NCBI GenBank assembly: GCA_015179025.1
Contig: WHUX01000060.1
Span: 1-64,000, forward strand
DNA from: Terfezia claveryi
Lineage: Eukaryota; Ascomycota; Pezizomycetes; Pezizales; Pezizaceae
Length of the DNA: 64,000 nt
Reading direction: 5' to 3'
Each line of letters begins with the position of its first letter. Position 1 is the stretch's first letter. The notes beneath the pieces were generated by a model. The model was given only the letters and a program-made list of their open reading frames with translations. It did not search any database and was not told where the DNA came from. Shown here one piece after another: positions 55,118-64,000 of the stretch. The translations under genes and the position numbers were made by a program.

Positions 55118-56742
55118 CTACTCAGGCGCAGGCACACTCTTCGCCGCCCCTTCCTCTGCCATCACCTTAAGATACTTCTCCCTATCAAACACCCAAATCC
55201 CGCCCGTCTTCTCCGGCTCCGCTACCACCCCCGCCTTATCCGCCAACCTCTGAAACTTGTCATCCATCTCCACCCTTGTAAAATACCTTCTTTGCCACTC
55301 CCTCCCCTCCTCCTTCTCCTTCTTCCTCATCTCCCTCTGCTCATTCTCAATCTTGCTCTTTTCCACCCCAGTGACTTCATAATCCCCCTTCTCAATCGCC
55401 GCTGCGACCTTCCCCCACGCACGGCGAGTCTCAAGTGGGCCTTGTGCCTCGATAGGAGGGATGACAAGGGGCGTGATTTGATTTGTCTTTGCGTTGTACG
55501 TGTCGAGGTCTTTCTTGGTGCGGGCATCGCGGATGGTAAAGTCCCCTGTCCATTGGCCGTCGATGGTGTAGAGGACTTGAGTGGGGTTAGAGTCTTTGAT
55601 GAGGGTGGCGGTGAAGCTGTTCTTCTTGCCAGAGAGCCAGCCTTTGCCACTGTAGTCGATTTTGGCGAGGTAGCCGGTGGAGGACTGGATGAGAGTGGAT
55701 TTGTTGAGCTCGACCTGTTGAAGGTTAGCATTAATTCGGGGGTAGTGCTGGAAGAGGCCGCGAGCTTACGTATGGACTACCGTAAACCAAGCCTTCAATG
55801 TGTAGGGAGGGAAGGGTGATCAAGTAATCCTCATTAAAGCCGTCCAGGTGGTATTTCGCATGTCCAATTTGCTTGACGGTGATGGTTCGTCCTGAGAAAC
55901 TAGCTCGCTGTCCGTTGTATCCTTCTAACCGGACCTGGTGCTTCTCATTGAAGATGGAGTATGCGGTCACAGGTGGGTGGTGGCTGAAAAAAAAAAGCCA
56001 ACAATCAGTTCGATGGCCTCAGTAAGAAAACAAAGCCGTGATGTCTACCTGACTTGCTCCGAGATCAACACAGTATCGCCAATCTCTCCAGTTTTGTCCT
56101 CCCACTTTGCAAGGAACAATTCACCCAAGAATGGATTAAGTGGCTTCTTCTCAGATCCCCTACACAACCCGGATTAGCCAAGTAAACCCCGAACCTGACC
56201 GTGGAACCTCCTACAATTTCTCATTCCTAGAGCTGTACTGCTGCTTAAGCGTCGACAAGAACCACTTCAACACCGCCAAGGCCCTTTTCTCTGGATCTTG
56301 CTCCTTGGCCGGAGCGACGAACAGTGCCGGATGCTCGGCCTAATAATACAACAGGTCAGCTCTTAGTTAACTCACCCCAAAAACGCTGACGCAGCGAAAC
56401 TTACCCAGTAACCTGAGTACTCCACCAAGCTCGTGCTGCTCAAGATGAATGGCTATCGCATGCAATTAATGAAGGTCTCCTCAACCGATGAACCGCTGAA
56501 CTGGAACTCACAGGAGCTGTCATTGAGGCTAGATCTCCATTAAACGAAGCGATACTCTGTAAACAAACACACAGAGAGAGTCAGCCATCTTATCTTCTTG
56601 CTTCCATACTTCCTCCCCACCGCAGTTCCAGTAGCATCATCGTATGGAACCCACTGAATGCAAAACCAACCTTCAAGAAGCTTGTCCACGACCCCTTCGA
56701 CGAAGCGGGAACACCACCGGACTCGTCCTTGCTTGAACTCAT
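55118..56742 (-). CDS. Short oxysterol-binding-protein homologue (OSH/KES1 class)
   Basis: Lipid-transfer protein that carries sterol or phosphatidylserine against phosphatidylinositol phosphate between membranes. Seven exons: 56742-56671, 56556-56512, 56452-56405, 56339-56215, 56159-56049, 55983-55770 and 55714-55118, 403 aa in all. Each phase is consistent. The signature [13 protein letters not shown] is formed across the exon 5/6 junction. [19 protein letters not shown] and [13 protein letters not shown] are also typical. The C-terminal helix region carries the Arg/Glu-rich [19 protein letters not shown] stretch seen as [16 protein letters not shown]. There is no PH domain, ankyrin repeat or FFAT motif, so it belongs with the short yeast forms (Osh4 to Osh7). 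Sequence alone does not decide sterol against phosphatidylserine as cargo. Confidence 0.9.
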
Positions 56743-57077
56743 TGTAGCAATCTAATTCTTCGCTTTCTAATAGCTTCTCCCCAAAGATTTAGAGCCCCTG
56801 CTCGTATGTATCGAGTTGTGTAGTGTATGCGAATGTTCGGAGTTGCTAGCTGTTCTAGTTGTATGTAAGCTGAGAACGAAAACGACGAAAACAGAAAAGG
56901 CCAGCCAGCCAACAAGCACTGCAGCAAGAGTAAATAAAGTCTGGAATGAGTAAAGCTCTAAAAGTAAACTCTATGCAGGATAGTGAAGGAAGGGCTCCGG
57001 GGATTGCACGACAGCAAAAGAGTCGGGATTCTGGCTTCTGAGAGATATGTAGCAGCCCAGGAGGACCTCAATCAACT
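56743..57077. promoter_or_regulatory. Divergent upstream region of the OSH and oligoribonuclease genes
   Basis: About 335 bp (or 680 bp if the oligoribonuclease starts at the inner ATG) between two divergent starts. No other feature is recognised. Confidence 0.45.
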
Positions 57078-58041
57078 ATGACAGCCCCTAACTTGGCACG
57101 AAGGGAGAGTCTGTTTGCAGGCAAAACGCATCTGGCCTGGGATTTTGGTACGTCATATTGCTCGCCATTGAGTTTTCAACGAAGCATGCGCAACGGGGCC
57201 CTACGGATAGTTCCGTTATCTCTTTCTCAAACGGCTCCACATCAAACGTCTGCCCGCCCCACAACTGAGAATCGCCTCTATACCGTCTCAATCGTGGCCC
57301 CCTTCCCCCCGAAGTCCAGCTTGAACTTCTGCAATATTTCCACCCAGGGCCCACCTTCTCTCCGTACGACATCTTCCTGGAAAGGCCACACCACTAATCC
57401 TGACTCCCCCACTTCCCCCACCATGCTGCCCCCATCCACCGACCCGCTCGTCTGGATAGACTGCGAAGTACTTCTCCCCCATCCACTCCCACACACCTAA
57501 CTCCAACTTATCCACCTAGATGACCGGCCTCGATCCCACCTCCGATGTCATCCTTCAAATCGTCTGCTTTATCACGACTCACGACCTCACCCTTCTCGAG
57601 CCTACTGGTCTCGAACTTATCATCCACCACCCAAAATCCACCCTTGACTCAATGGACTCTTGGTGCCAAACTACCCACGCGGCCACTGGCCTTACATCTA
57701 AGGTGCTCGCGTCTACCCTCACCTCCTCCGAAGCCGCTATGAAGCTTTGGGCATACATTATATCCTATATTCCTGAGCCTCGCAAGGCACTGTTGGCTGG
57801 CAACTCAATCCACGTGGATAGAATGTTTCTGGCTAAACTATGCCCCGAAGTACTTGAGCATTTGCATTATAGGATATTGGATGTGAGTACGGTTAAGGAG
57901 TGCGTGAGAAGGTGGTGTGGCCCTGAGATTAGGAAGGCAGTGCCAGCAAAGAAAGAATTACATGAAGCAAGGCAGGATGTCTTGGAGAGTATCGAAGAGT
58001 TGAGTTATTACAAAGAGGTGCTTTTCGGCAAGCAAAAGTAG
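57078..58041 (+). CDS. REX2: Oligoribonuclease (REX2-type DEDDh 3'-5' exonuclease)
   Basis: Degrades short RNA (and DNA) oligomers; the yeast homologue Rex2 is mitochondrial. Two exons: 57078-57467 (or from the inner ATG at 57423) and 57520-58041. The intron falls inside the first catalytic motif: exon 1 ends WIDCE and exon 2 begins MTGLDPTSD, together giving D-x-E. Later motifs are present: GNSIHVDRMFL and HYRILDVSTVKE with the final Asp. The short form is 188 aa, the size of bacterial Orn. The long form is 303 aa, with a 115-residue N-terminal extension poor in acidic residues and with scattered Arg (MTAPNLARRESLFAGKTHL), which could be a mitochondrial presequence. Both forms may be made from alternative starts. 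Confidence 0.88.
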
Positions 58042-58743
58042 TAAATTGAATATTGAGCTCTCACTACGGAATGAAATGGAAATTCCACCAGGTTATGAAG
58101 CGGGTCATAGGGAAATTTTCCACCATAAGGCCTCACAAGCGCGTAAAGAGCCAGCTCGAGAATCTGTAGGTTCGTAAGAAATTCTTCTCTCCGCACGTGT
58201 CATAATTTCAGCAGTCACTGTGCAAAGAATGTTATATAGAAGCATTCCACCCCACCCGTCATGTAGAAGTTGATTATAAAAAAGGTTCCTTGAGAGTCGT
58301 CACCCATTTCAATTTTTTCATCGTGAAAAAAGACTCGTAACAAAACAACAAACCCAGACCCAGCTTAAGCCTAACCCAAGTGTCATGTCCCCACAAAGAG
58401 CACGGAGAGAGTGAAGCCAAAACATTGAGGGAAGATGGAATAAGAAACACTAGTGCAAGATATGATGAATGAGCAGCATATGTGAACCCAGATGATGAAA
58501 CCCACGGAATAAAAGAACTAAACTAGCTGACAGGCATAACTAACAAAAACAGATAAACCAAATTGAAACCCGAGCCGACAATGAGAATGCGGTAACAACA
58601 GTTAAAATCAACAGAAGATAAGATCAAAGACAGATGGCTGAGCTCATATCGAGTGCATATACTCCTCGTCTCATGTACTTTTCTTAGATATGAGCTCTGT
58701 AAAGTCATGTCGACCGATCCCTCATAGTCCTATTATAAAACGC
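58042..58743. other. Convergent 3' region; no gene
   Basis: Between the ends of REX2 (+) and DEF1 (-). Short frames of about 60 aa only. Probably 3' UTRs. Confidence 0.45.
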
Positions 58744-61700
58744 TTAATGGCCTCCATATTGACCACCCCAGCCGCTCGCACCTTGACGATTGCTCGTAGC
58801 TTGGTATTGGCTTGGGTATTGGCCGTACATAGAGTACTGCCCATAGCTCTGTCCTTGAGCAACAGAGTGCTGAGACTGTTGATGAGCTTGATGCCCATGC
58901 AAATGGTGATTCAGATTATGGGGATAACCCATGCCACCCTGTGGCTGACTGCCCTGCTGTGGCAGATTCGCACCGCTGGTTGCCGAGCCTGGCCTAGGCT
59001 GACCCTGAAGAGCAGCATTGGATGCAGGCCCAGTTGGGGGCTTCGAGTCACCAAAGGGCTTTAAATTATCATCCGATTGCCCTTGCTGAGAAACTTGCTG
59101 CTGATTAACTGCAGATCCAAGTTGCTGCTGCTCCGGAAGTCCGCGCGAATGGAGAAAGTTAGGGAGCCCTGCGAAATTTGCGGACGAATGCTGAGGATGA
59201 GTTTGTTGTGTCTGGCCGACACCACCCCTTCCATAGTCACTGACACCACTACCCGAATCCCTTCCTTGAGTAGTAGGGCCTCCGAAGCCGCCTAATCCAG
59301 CTGGACTTGATGTGTGGTCTGAGTACTGGAAATTCTGATGGGGCTGGGTGTACAGACCCTGCTGCTTCGCAAATGGAGCCTGGTAGGTTGGGTAGAACTG
59401 CTGATATGATGAGAAACCTTCGCTCAGTTCACTTGTTCCCGAATAAGGAGCGTCATAGTTAAATACCTGGTTCATGTAATAATATCCTGGATGATAGTAA
59501 GGCTGCATTGGGTACTGTTGATGAGCGGCAGTCTGTTGAGGGTTAGGCGCTTGCGAAGTTGGCTGGAGGGTTGGTATTCCAGGGCTCGGAGTCCCGTGAA
59601 CACTAGTCTGCTCGCCAACCTGACAAAAACGAGACGCAGCTTGTGATGGAGCAGTAGGGAGTTGGCTGGCAGTCTCCCCAGCAGCACTTCCCATACCGTT
59701 TGCCGCACGTGGCAGAGAAGAAACGGTGTCCTGATTCGGTTGACTGTATGGATTGGTATTGTAGTAACTGAAACCAGGAGCACCTGCGCGTTGGATGTCG
59801 GAATTATAATAGTTGTAATCTGGCACAGAAGTTAGACCGCCTAAGCTAGCCTGTGCAGGGTGAGATTGCTGATGATGTTGTTGTTGCTGGTGGTGAGTGG
59901 GGTACCCATAGGATTGCTGCTGAGCCTGTTGGGACTGCGCTACCTGTGGGAGTTGGGCAGCTTGTGTTTGAGGGGTGTGCTGTTGAGGCACGTGTTGTTG
60001 AAAAGAATCGTATTGCTTCTGGGCCGCTTGAGTTTGGTCAATGCCACCAAATCTATTGAATTGGCTAGAAATTTGAGGGTTCATATGCTGTGAGGTCATG
60101 CTCTGAGGTGCAAGAGGGGGTTGAGGTGAGGGCTGTTGTTGATGCTGCATTGGGGCTTGCCCTTGAGGTTGTGCTGGGAGCCCAGGAGCCTGTCTGGGTG
60201 TTGGGAGCGCTTCTTGAAGGGGAGGCTGTGGCTGTTGTTGGGTGGGAATTTGCGCCTGCACCTGCTGTTGTACAGGAGGTTGTATTGGCTGTTGCACCTG
60301 TGGAGTCTGTACCTGAACCTGAACCGGTGGTGCTTGTGGGGTTGCTTGGGGTTGAGGGGCGGCAGGAGGGAGAACGGTGACTGGCTCAGCCGGTGGAGAC
60401 TGTGGGGGTTGAGTAACGGTTTCCGGATTCTGTGGTGTAGGTTCCGATTCATAGTCGTCATCGTCAATTGCGGCCCCATTCAGTCCCAGACTGCCAAATT
60501 GAACCATAGTGCGGTCAATTGCATGGTTCCCAGGCATAATAACAGCCTCCTGCTGCTCAAGTGTTCGTCTGGAGAAACTGGCAGTCCTAGCTGAGCTAAT
60601 TTTCGGAGTAGACAAACCAACATGGCGAGCTCGAGGCGTAGCTGGAGCTAGTACCTCCTGTGTTCTTGTTGCAGCCACACTACTATTAATAGTGCTAGCT
60701 TGTGTACCGGTTGGAGCAGCCGGGGCCACATCTTCGATCTTTTCAAGATTCTGCTCAGTAAGCGGCTGAGGTGTTGTTTCCGCAGCTGGTTCTTCAGTCT
60801 TAATCTCCGGAGGTTCGGCGACCTCAGGCTCCGGCGGTGATACTATTGCCTCGGGTGCTACTGGCTCTGGCTCTTGTTCTGGCTCTGGCTCTGGCTCTGA
60901 CTCAGTGGGTTTAGGAGGAGCCTCCTCCGGTTCGGGGAGTGCCGGTTCCGTTAGTGGGGGTGGCGGGAGTCGCAGACTCTCAGCAGGGGTGTATTCGGGA
61001 GTTGGTTCAGGCTCTTGTAGCTCTTCCACCTGTGGAGGAGTATGGGTATGTTCGACAACAGCTGGCTTGGGAGGAGCAGGAGGTGGTGCTACTTTCTTCG
61101 GCGCCGGGAGGGGAACAGGTGTTCTGAGTAAAGCAGCCCATGTATTTTGTGGTTTACCGGGCGGAGCAGGCACATTGTTCACAGCTAGTACATTAGCATC
61201 TGGCTTCGATGCAGGGCCATCCTCTCCGGTGGAGTCGTCAGTACCGTCTCTCTTCCCCAAATCGTCATTTGTCGGAGCCCATTGTCCATGAGCTCCGGTA
61301 CCACCTCGGCCTCGACCTGGACGTCCTCCACGGTCAGTTGCACGAACATTACGGCTTCCGCGTGGAATATCCGAGCCCCTGCCACGCCCACGCCCTGCGG
61401 CAGTGGTCACTCCAGCTGGGATTTCTGGGATCTTTGAGCGAGAACGATCTTGTTTCTTCTTTTTGACTTCCCCCCATTGAGGGATTGACCCTAAATCAAG
61501 CAATCGTTAGTTGAGCATCACCAGGAGTACCACAGCCCAACAGGAGCGAAAATCCTCGATCGGCTACCCTCAGCATAGTGTGACTTGTAAGCACGAACCT
61601 TCTGACATGCGAGTGACTGTCGCTTCGATATCACCCTGTGCTTCCTGTAGTGCAAATACGATATCTTCATCGGTCCAATCAGGAAACATCTCCTTGACAG

Positions 61701-61881
61701 TCTTCAGGCTCTCAGCATATTGTTGTTTTAGCTGGCCTACCTCGCCCTGGTCTTCGAACGATGAAGCGTTTGAATCTCGGTCCATACGAGGGAATCTGCT
61801 GCCTCGGCTCCCAAAACCACCACGTCCACCTCTAGCGAGGCCTCTACCACGTGGGGGAGGACGATGCTGCACTTCAGACAT
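58744..61881 (-). CDS. DEF1: RNA polymerase II degradation factor 1 (CUE domain, Gln-rich)
   Basis: Promotes ubiquitin-dependent removal of stalled RNA polymerase II after DNA damage. Two exons, 61881-61599 and 61490-58744, give 1009 aa with a GTTCGT donor and TTTAG acceptor. The N-terminus is Arg/Gly-rich (RPPPRGRGLARGGRGGFGSRG). The CUE domain is at about residues 48-93 (LKTVKEMFPDWTDEDIVFAL, then EAQGDIEATVTRMSEG), with the MFP motif that contacts ubiquitin. A second RGG stretch follows (GRGRGSDIPRGS), then Pro/Glu-rich and finally very Gln-rich sequence (about residues 460-1000) ending in Tyr/Gly. Yeast Def1 is processed so that its Gln-rich end is removed and the CUE part enters the nucleus; the layout here would allow the same. 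Confidence 0.92.
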
Positions 61882-62162
61882 ATGGGCTGTAGTGGGTCAA
61901 TTACTTAGCATACGTCGTCGTATGAAAAATTAGAGAAAACTGGGTGCTGAGTTGGGGAGAGAGAGGAGGGGGTGTGTGGAAATGTTGGTTTCTTTAAAAA
62001 AAGATGCCAACCAACCTTATATTAAGCTGTAAAAACTAGAGGTTCGAGAAGAAATGGTGGAAAGAGTAACTAGGAGAAAACACTGAATCTAATTGAAGCA
62101 AGGAGTCAGAAGCTTAATTCAAACACAATGCGGCGGGGGGGATGGTTGTCTCGGTGAAGAGC

Positions 62163-62181
62163 GGGGGGGGGGGGGGGGGGG
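62163..62181. repeat. Poly-G tract of 19
   Basis: Nineteen consecutive G on the plus strand in the DEF1 upstream region. Homopolymer length from assembly is unreliable, but a tract this long could form G-quadruplex-type structure. Confidence 0.85.
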
Positions 62182-62582
62182 TTGTTGTGAGGCGACGCAC
62201 AGGTTGAATGATGACAAAATTTGAAGACGTGGAGAGAGAGGAGACTTGGGAGAGAGAGGACCAACCAAGCATATTAATTAATACCAAGTAATCCACTAAC
62301 AAGTCCCGCTACCAGTACCGGGATTCTTCGTTCCCAAAGAGCTGTGAATAAATAGAACAAATAGAAATGGAGTACTAGAATGCAGAGTTAAATTCAATCT
62401 AGGGTGTGAGAGGATGGATATAAACAAGTTGGCACTTCGCAGCCATGAGCCACGAGCCATTTTGCTCGATCTGAACTTTACTTACGTCTCGATCGCCAGA
62501 TAGAATGAAAAAAGGGCAAAAGGCAAATAGACAGCTTTGGATTGCTACTAAGCGTATACGTACAGATGTACAAGTTTTCAAA

Positions 62583-62897
62583 CATAGTCTGGTTGGCACA
62601 TTCAAACACTGTACATATGCAAATCTTAAGTGGAGCCCTGTCTATTGCCCAAATGGCCCGACACATCCCGATTACCGACAGGCGGATTGAAGCTGCAAAC
62701 ATAAAGGGTTCTGTTTTTACGTGTAAGTATTTACTCTGATGGTCACGAGACTCACAGGCCATGCCGCAAACCAATTCGGCCACAAATAATTAGCCAGGTG
62801 GGTAGGTAGCAGATACCACACGAGGGGGAAACACCACCTCAGTTTATCGATGGTAAGTGTGTGCCCTATAATAATGTGTAAATAGAACCAGACTATG
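62583..62897. mobile_element. Candidate 315-bp MITE with 12-bp perfect inverted ends
   Basis: CATAGTCTGGTT at 62583-62594 is the exact reverse complement of AACCAGACTATG at 62886-62897. Inside the left end the sequence continues GGCAC, as in the copies at 44757 and, in complement, at 35418-35432. No transposase. A TA dinucleotide within the repeat would be the target duplication if the element belongs to the Tc1/mariner type. Confidence 0.55.
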
Positions 62898-63052
62898 TAA
62901 CTTGACACCTGGCACGAGATCAATACGGAAAATCGGCACAACAATCAGATACTCCCTTAACCTATGTTGCATACCATTGTCCACCTCCTGTAAAAAAACG
63001 TGCCCCCCACGTAAAACTCCAGGAAACTCCAAGATAATTCCCAAAAGAATTC

Positions 63053-64000
63053 CTAAGCGAAGGTCACTTGCTGCCTACTTTCCAGTAGATTTGGAAAAAT
63101 ATCAGAAACCCCATCCGTGAACTTTCCTGTGCTCTTGCTAATCATATCCGCAAGCCGCGCCAATACATCGTCATTCGGAGAATTCAGTAGCTTCTCGACC
63201 TCGTCCACCATTGCGGGTTCCAGTCCAAGCACGTTGCCAATGAGCCGGGTGCGCATGAGGGATGCCACTTTACACGCTTTGGCCAGTTCCCCATGATGCA
63301 CTAGAGACAGAATGAGTTCGAAACAAACGGTTGTGAATCCTACCCGCTGTTCGAGATAGCTCTTAAACATCACCATTTCATAAAGTCGATGTGGGTTATT
63401 TTCATAATGAAGCATCAACCTCGCTTTGGCAAAATTGCTCTTGATCCATGGTACACAGGTATTGTAGATATTCATTCTAAGTTGGAAAATTTGAGGGTCT
63501 TGTTTATGGGCGTATCGGAGGAGGAAGTATTGACCGGTTGTCTTGAATGGGTTCGTACTGAGTCCACCTATGGTATCAAAAATGCCAGGAAACTTTTCAA
63601 CGTTGCATTGCCAATTTTTCACCATCCACAGGAACTGTGAGGCAGCAGCATTCATTCCCTTAAACTGCTCCACACTTTTGGTCACCTCTTTGATGATAGA
63701 TTCCCTTAGTTCGAGTAGCTCCTTTGCATCTGACTGCTCAGCTGAAATATGCAATAGCCAGGGTTTATTGAGCATTCCAGCTGCGATCTCTTCCTCGCCA
63801 CCTGCGACCAACGTTTTGATAATCTGCTCTCGCAACCTCTTGTCTTCGAGATGTACCCTAGGTGAAATATTCCGTAATGGCTTGATGACCTCCAACACTG
63901 TCTTCACAGCCCAGCCTGCTTTCAACTCTTGTTTCGGTAATGCCAGCATATTTGATGTATGCCTCTTGAGGACTGCCCATGCAATATCGGGCGTGGGTAT
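63053..64000 (-). CDS. 3' part of an unrecognised helical protein (runs off the window)
   Basis: The frame is open from the window edge to a stop at 63053, about 315 residues, with no stop in the 17 codons upstream of the first visible Met, so the gene begins outside. The visible part is mainly predicted helix without low complexity: TSNMLALPKQELKAGWAVKT, PWLLHISAEQSDAKELLEL, ILSLVHHGELAKACKVASL and similar. Repeated helix pairs might be a solenoid, but no repeat consensus is clear and I do not recognise the family. Codon use and openness argue for a real coding region. Confidence 0.65.
   Translation of the reverse strand: MPTPDIAWAVLKRHTSNMLALPKQELKAGWAVKTVLEVIKPLRNISPRVHLEDKRLREQIIKTLVAGGEEEIAAGMLNKPWLLHISAEQSDAKELLELRESIIKEVTKSVEQFKGMNAAASQFLWMVKNWQCNVEKFPGIFDTIGGLSTNPFKTTGQYFLLRYAHKQDPQIFQLRMNIYNTCVPWIKSNFAKARLMLHYENNPHRLYEMVMFKSYLEQRVGFTTVCFELILSLVHHGELAKACKVASLMRTRLIGNVLGLEPAMVDEVEKLLNSPNDDVLARLADMISKSTGKFTDGVSDIFPNLLESRQQVTFA

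Larger units (their letters stand above)
61882..63052. other. 1.2-kb intergenic region with poly-G tract and candidate MITE
   Basis: Upstream of DEF1 and downstream of the partial gene at the window end. Contains a run of 19 G at 62163-62181 and an inverted-repeat-bounded segment at 62583-62897. No gene supported. Confidence 0.5.

Overview
This window comes from a filamentous ascomycete (Pezizomycotina). Short GT-AG introns of about 50-100 nt interrupt conserved fungal genes such as NHP6, ATG11, DEF1, MCM10 and PBY1, and chromodomain Ty3/gypsy elements carry C-to-T stop codons of the kind left by repeat-induced point mutation (RIP). The gene set and the AT-rich, RIP-like islands would fit Leotiomycetes, but I cannot fix the species from sequence alone. 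I saw no CRISPR array, rRNA or convincing tRNA gene.

Layout. From 1 to about 4.54 kb lies a decayed gypsy element on the minus strand. Abutting it at 4547-11941 is a complete but internally rearranged second gypsy element, with two 1139-bp LTRs and a 5-bp ATTTA target-site duplication. From about 11.9 to 16.1 kb the DNA is gene-free, increasingly AT-rich, and contains a 12-bp minisatellite and relics of at least one more retroelement. From 16.1 kb to the end the window is ordinary gene-rich chromatin.

Genes in order: NHP6-type HMG-box protein (-); an unrecognised 1698-aa membrane protein (+); CCDC174-like protein (-); a small Cys/His hypothetical protein (+); HSP31/DJ-1 family protein (-); F-box-like protein with CxxC pairs (-); a spliced 77-aa Cys/Gly-rich protein (-); PBY1-like SurE-TTL fusion (-); ATG11 (+); CSC1/OSCA-type channel (+); RNase H2 subunit B (-); MCM10 (+); short oxysterol-binding protein (-); oligoribonuclease (+); DEF1 (-); and the 3' end of an unrecognised gene (-).

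Relations. Several genes are divergent pairs with a shared upstream region: PBY1/ATG11 (RNA granules and autophagy), RNH2B/MCM10 (both DNA replication and genome integrity) and OSH/REX2. Exon structures were worked out by hand and most close in frame. The two exceptions, the CSC1-like channel and MCM10, each need extra bases at homopolymers (three missing bases in total), which looks like assembly error more than gene decay. Intergenic regions carry repeated ends of the motif TAGTCTGGTTGGCAC that pair as inverted repeats and probably mark a family of small non-autonomous DNA transposons.
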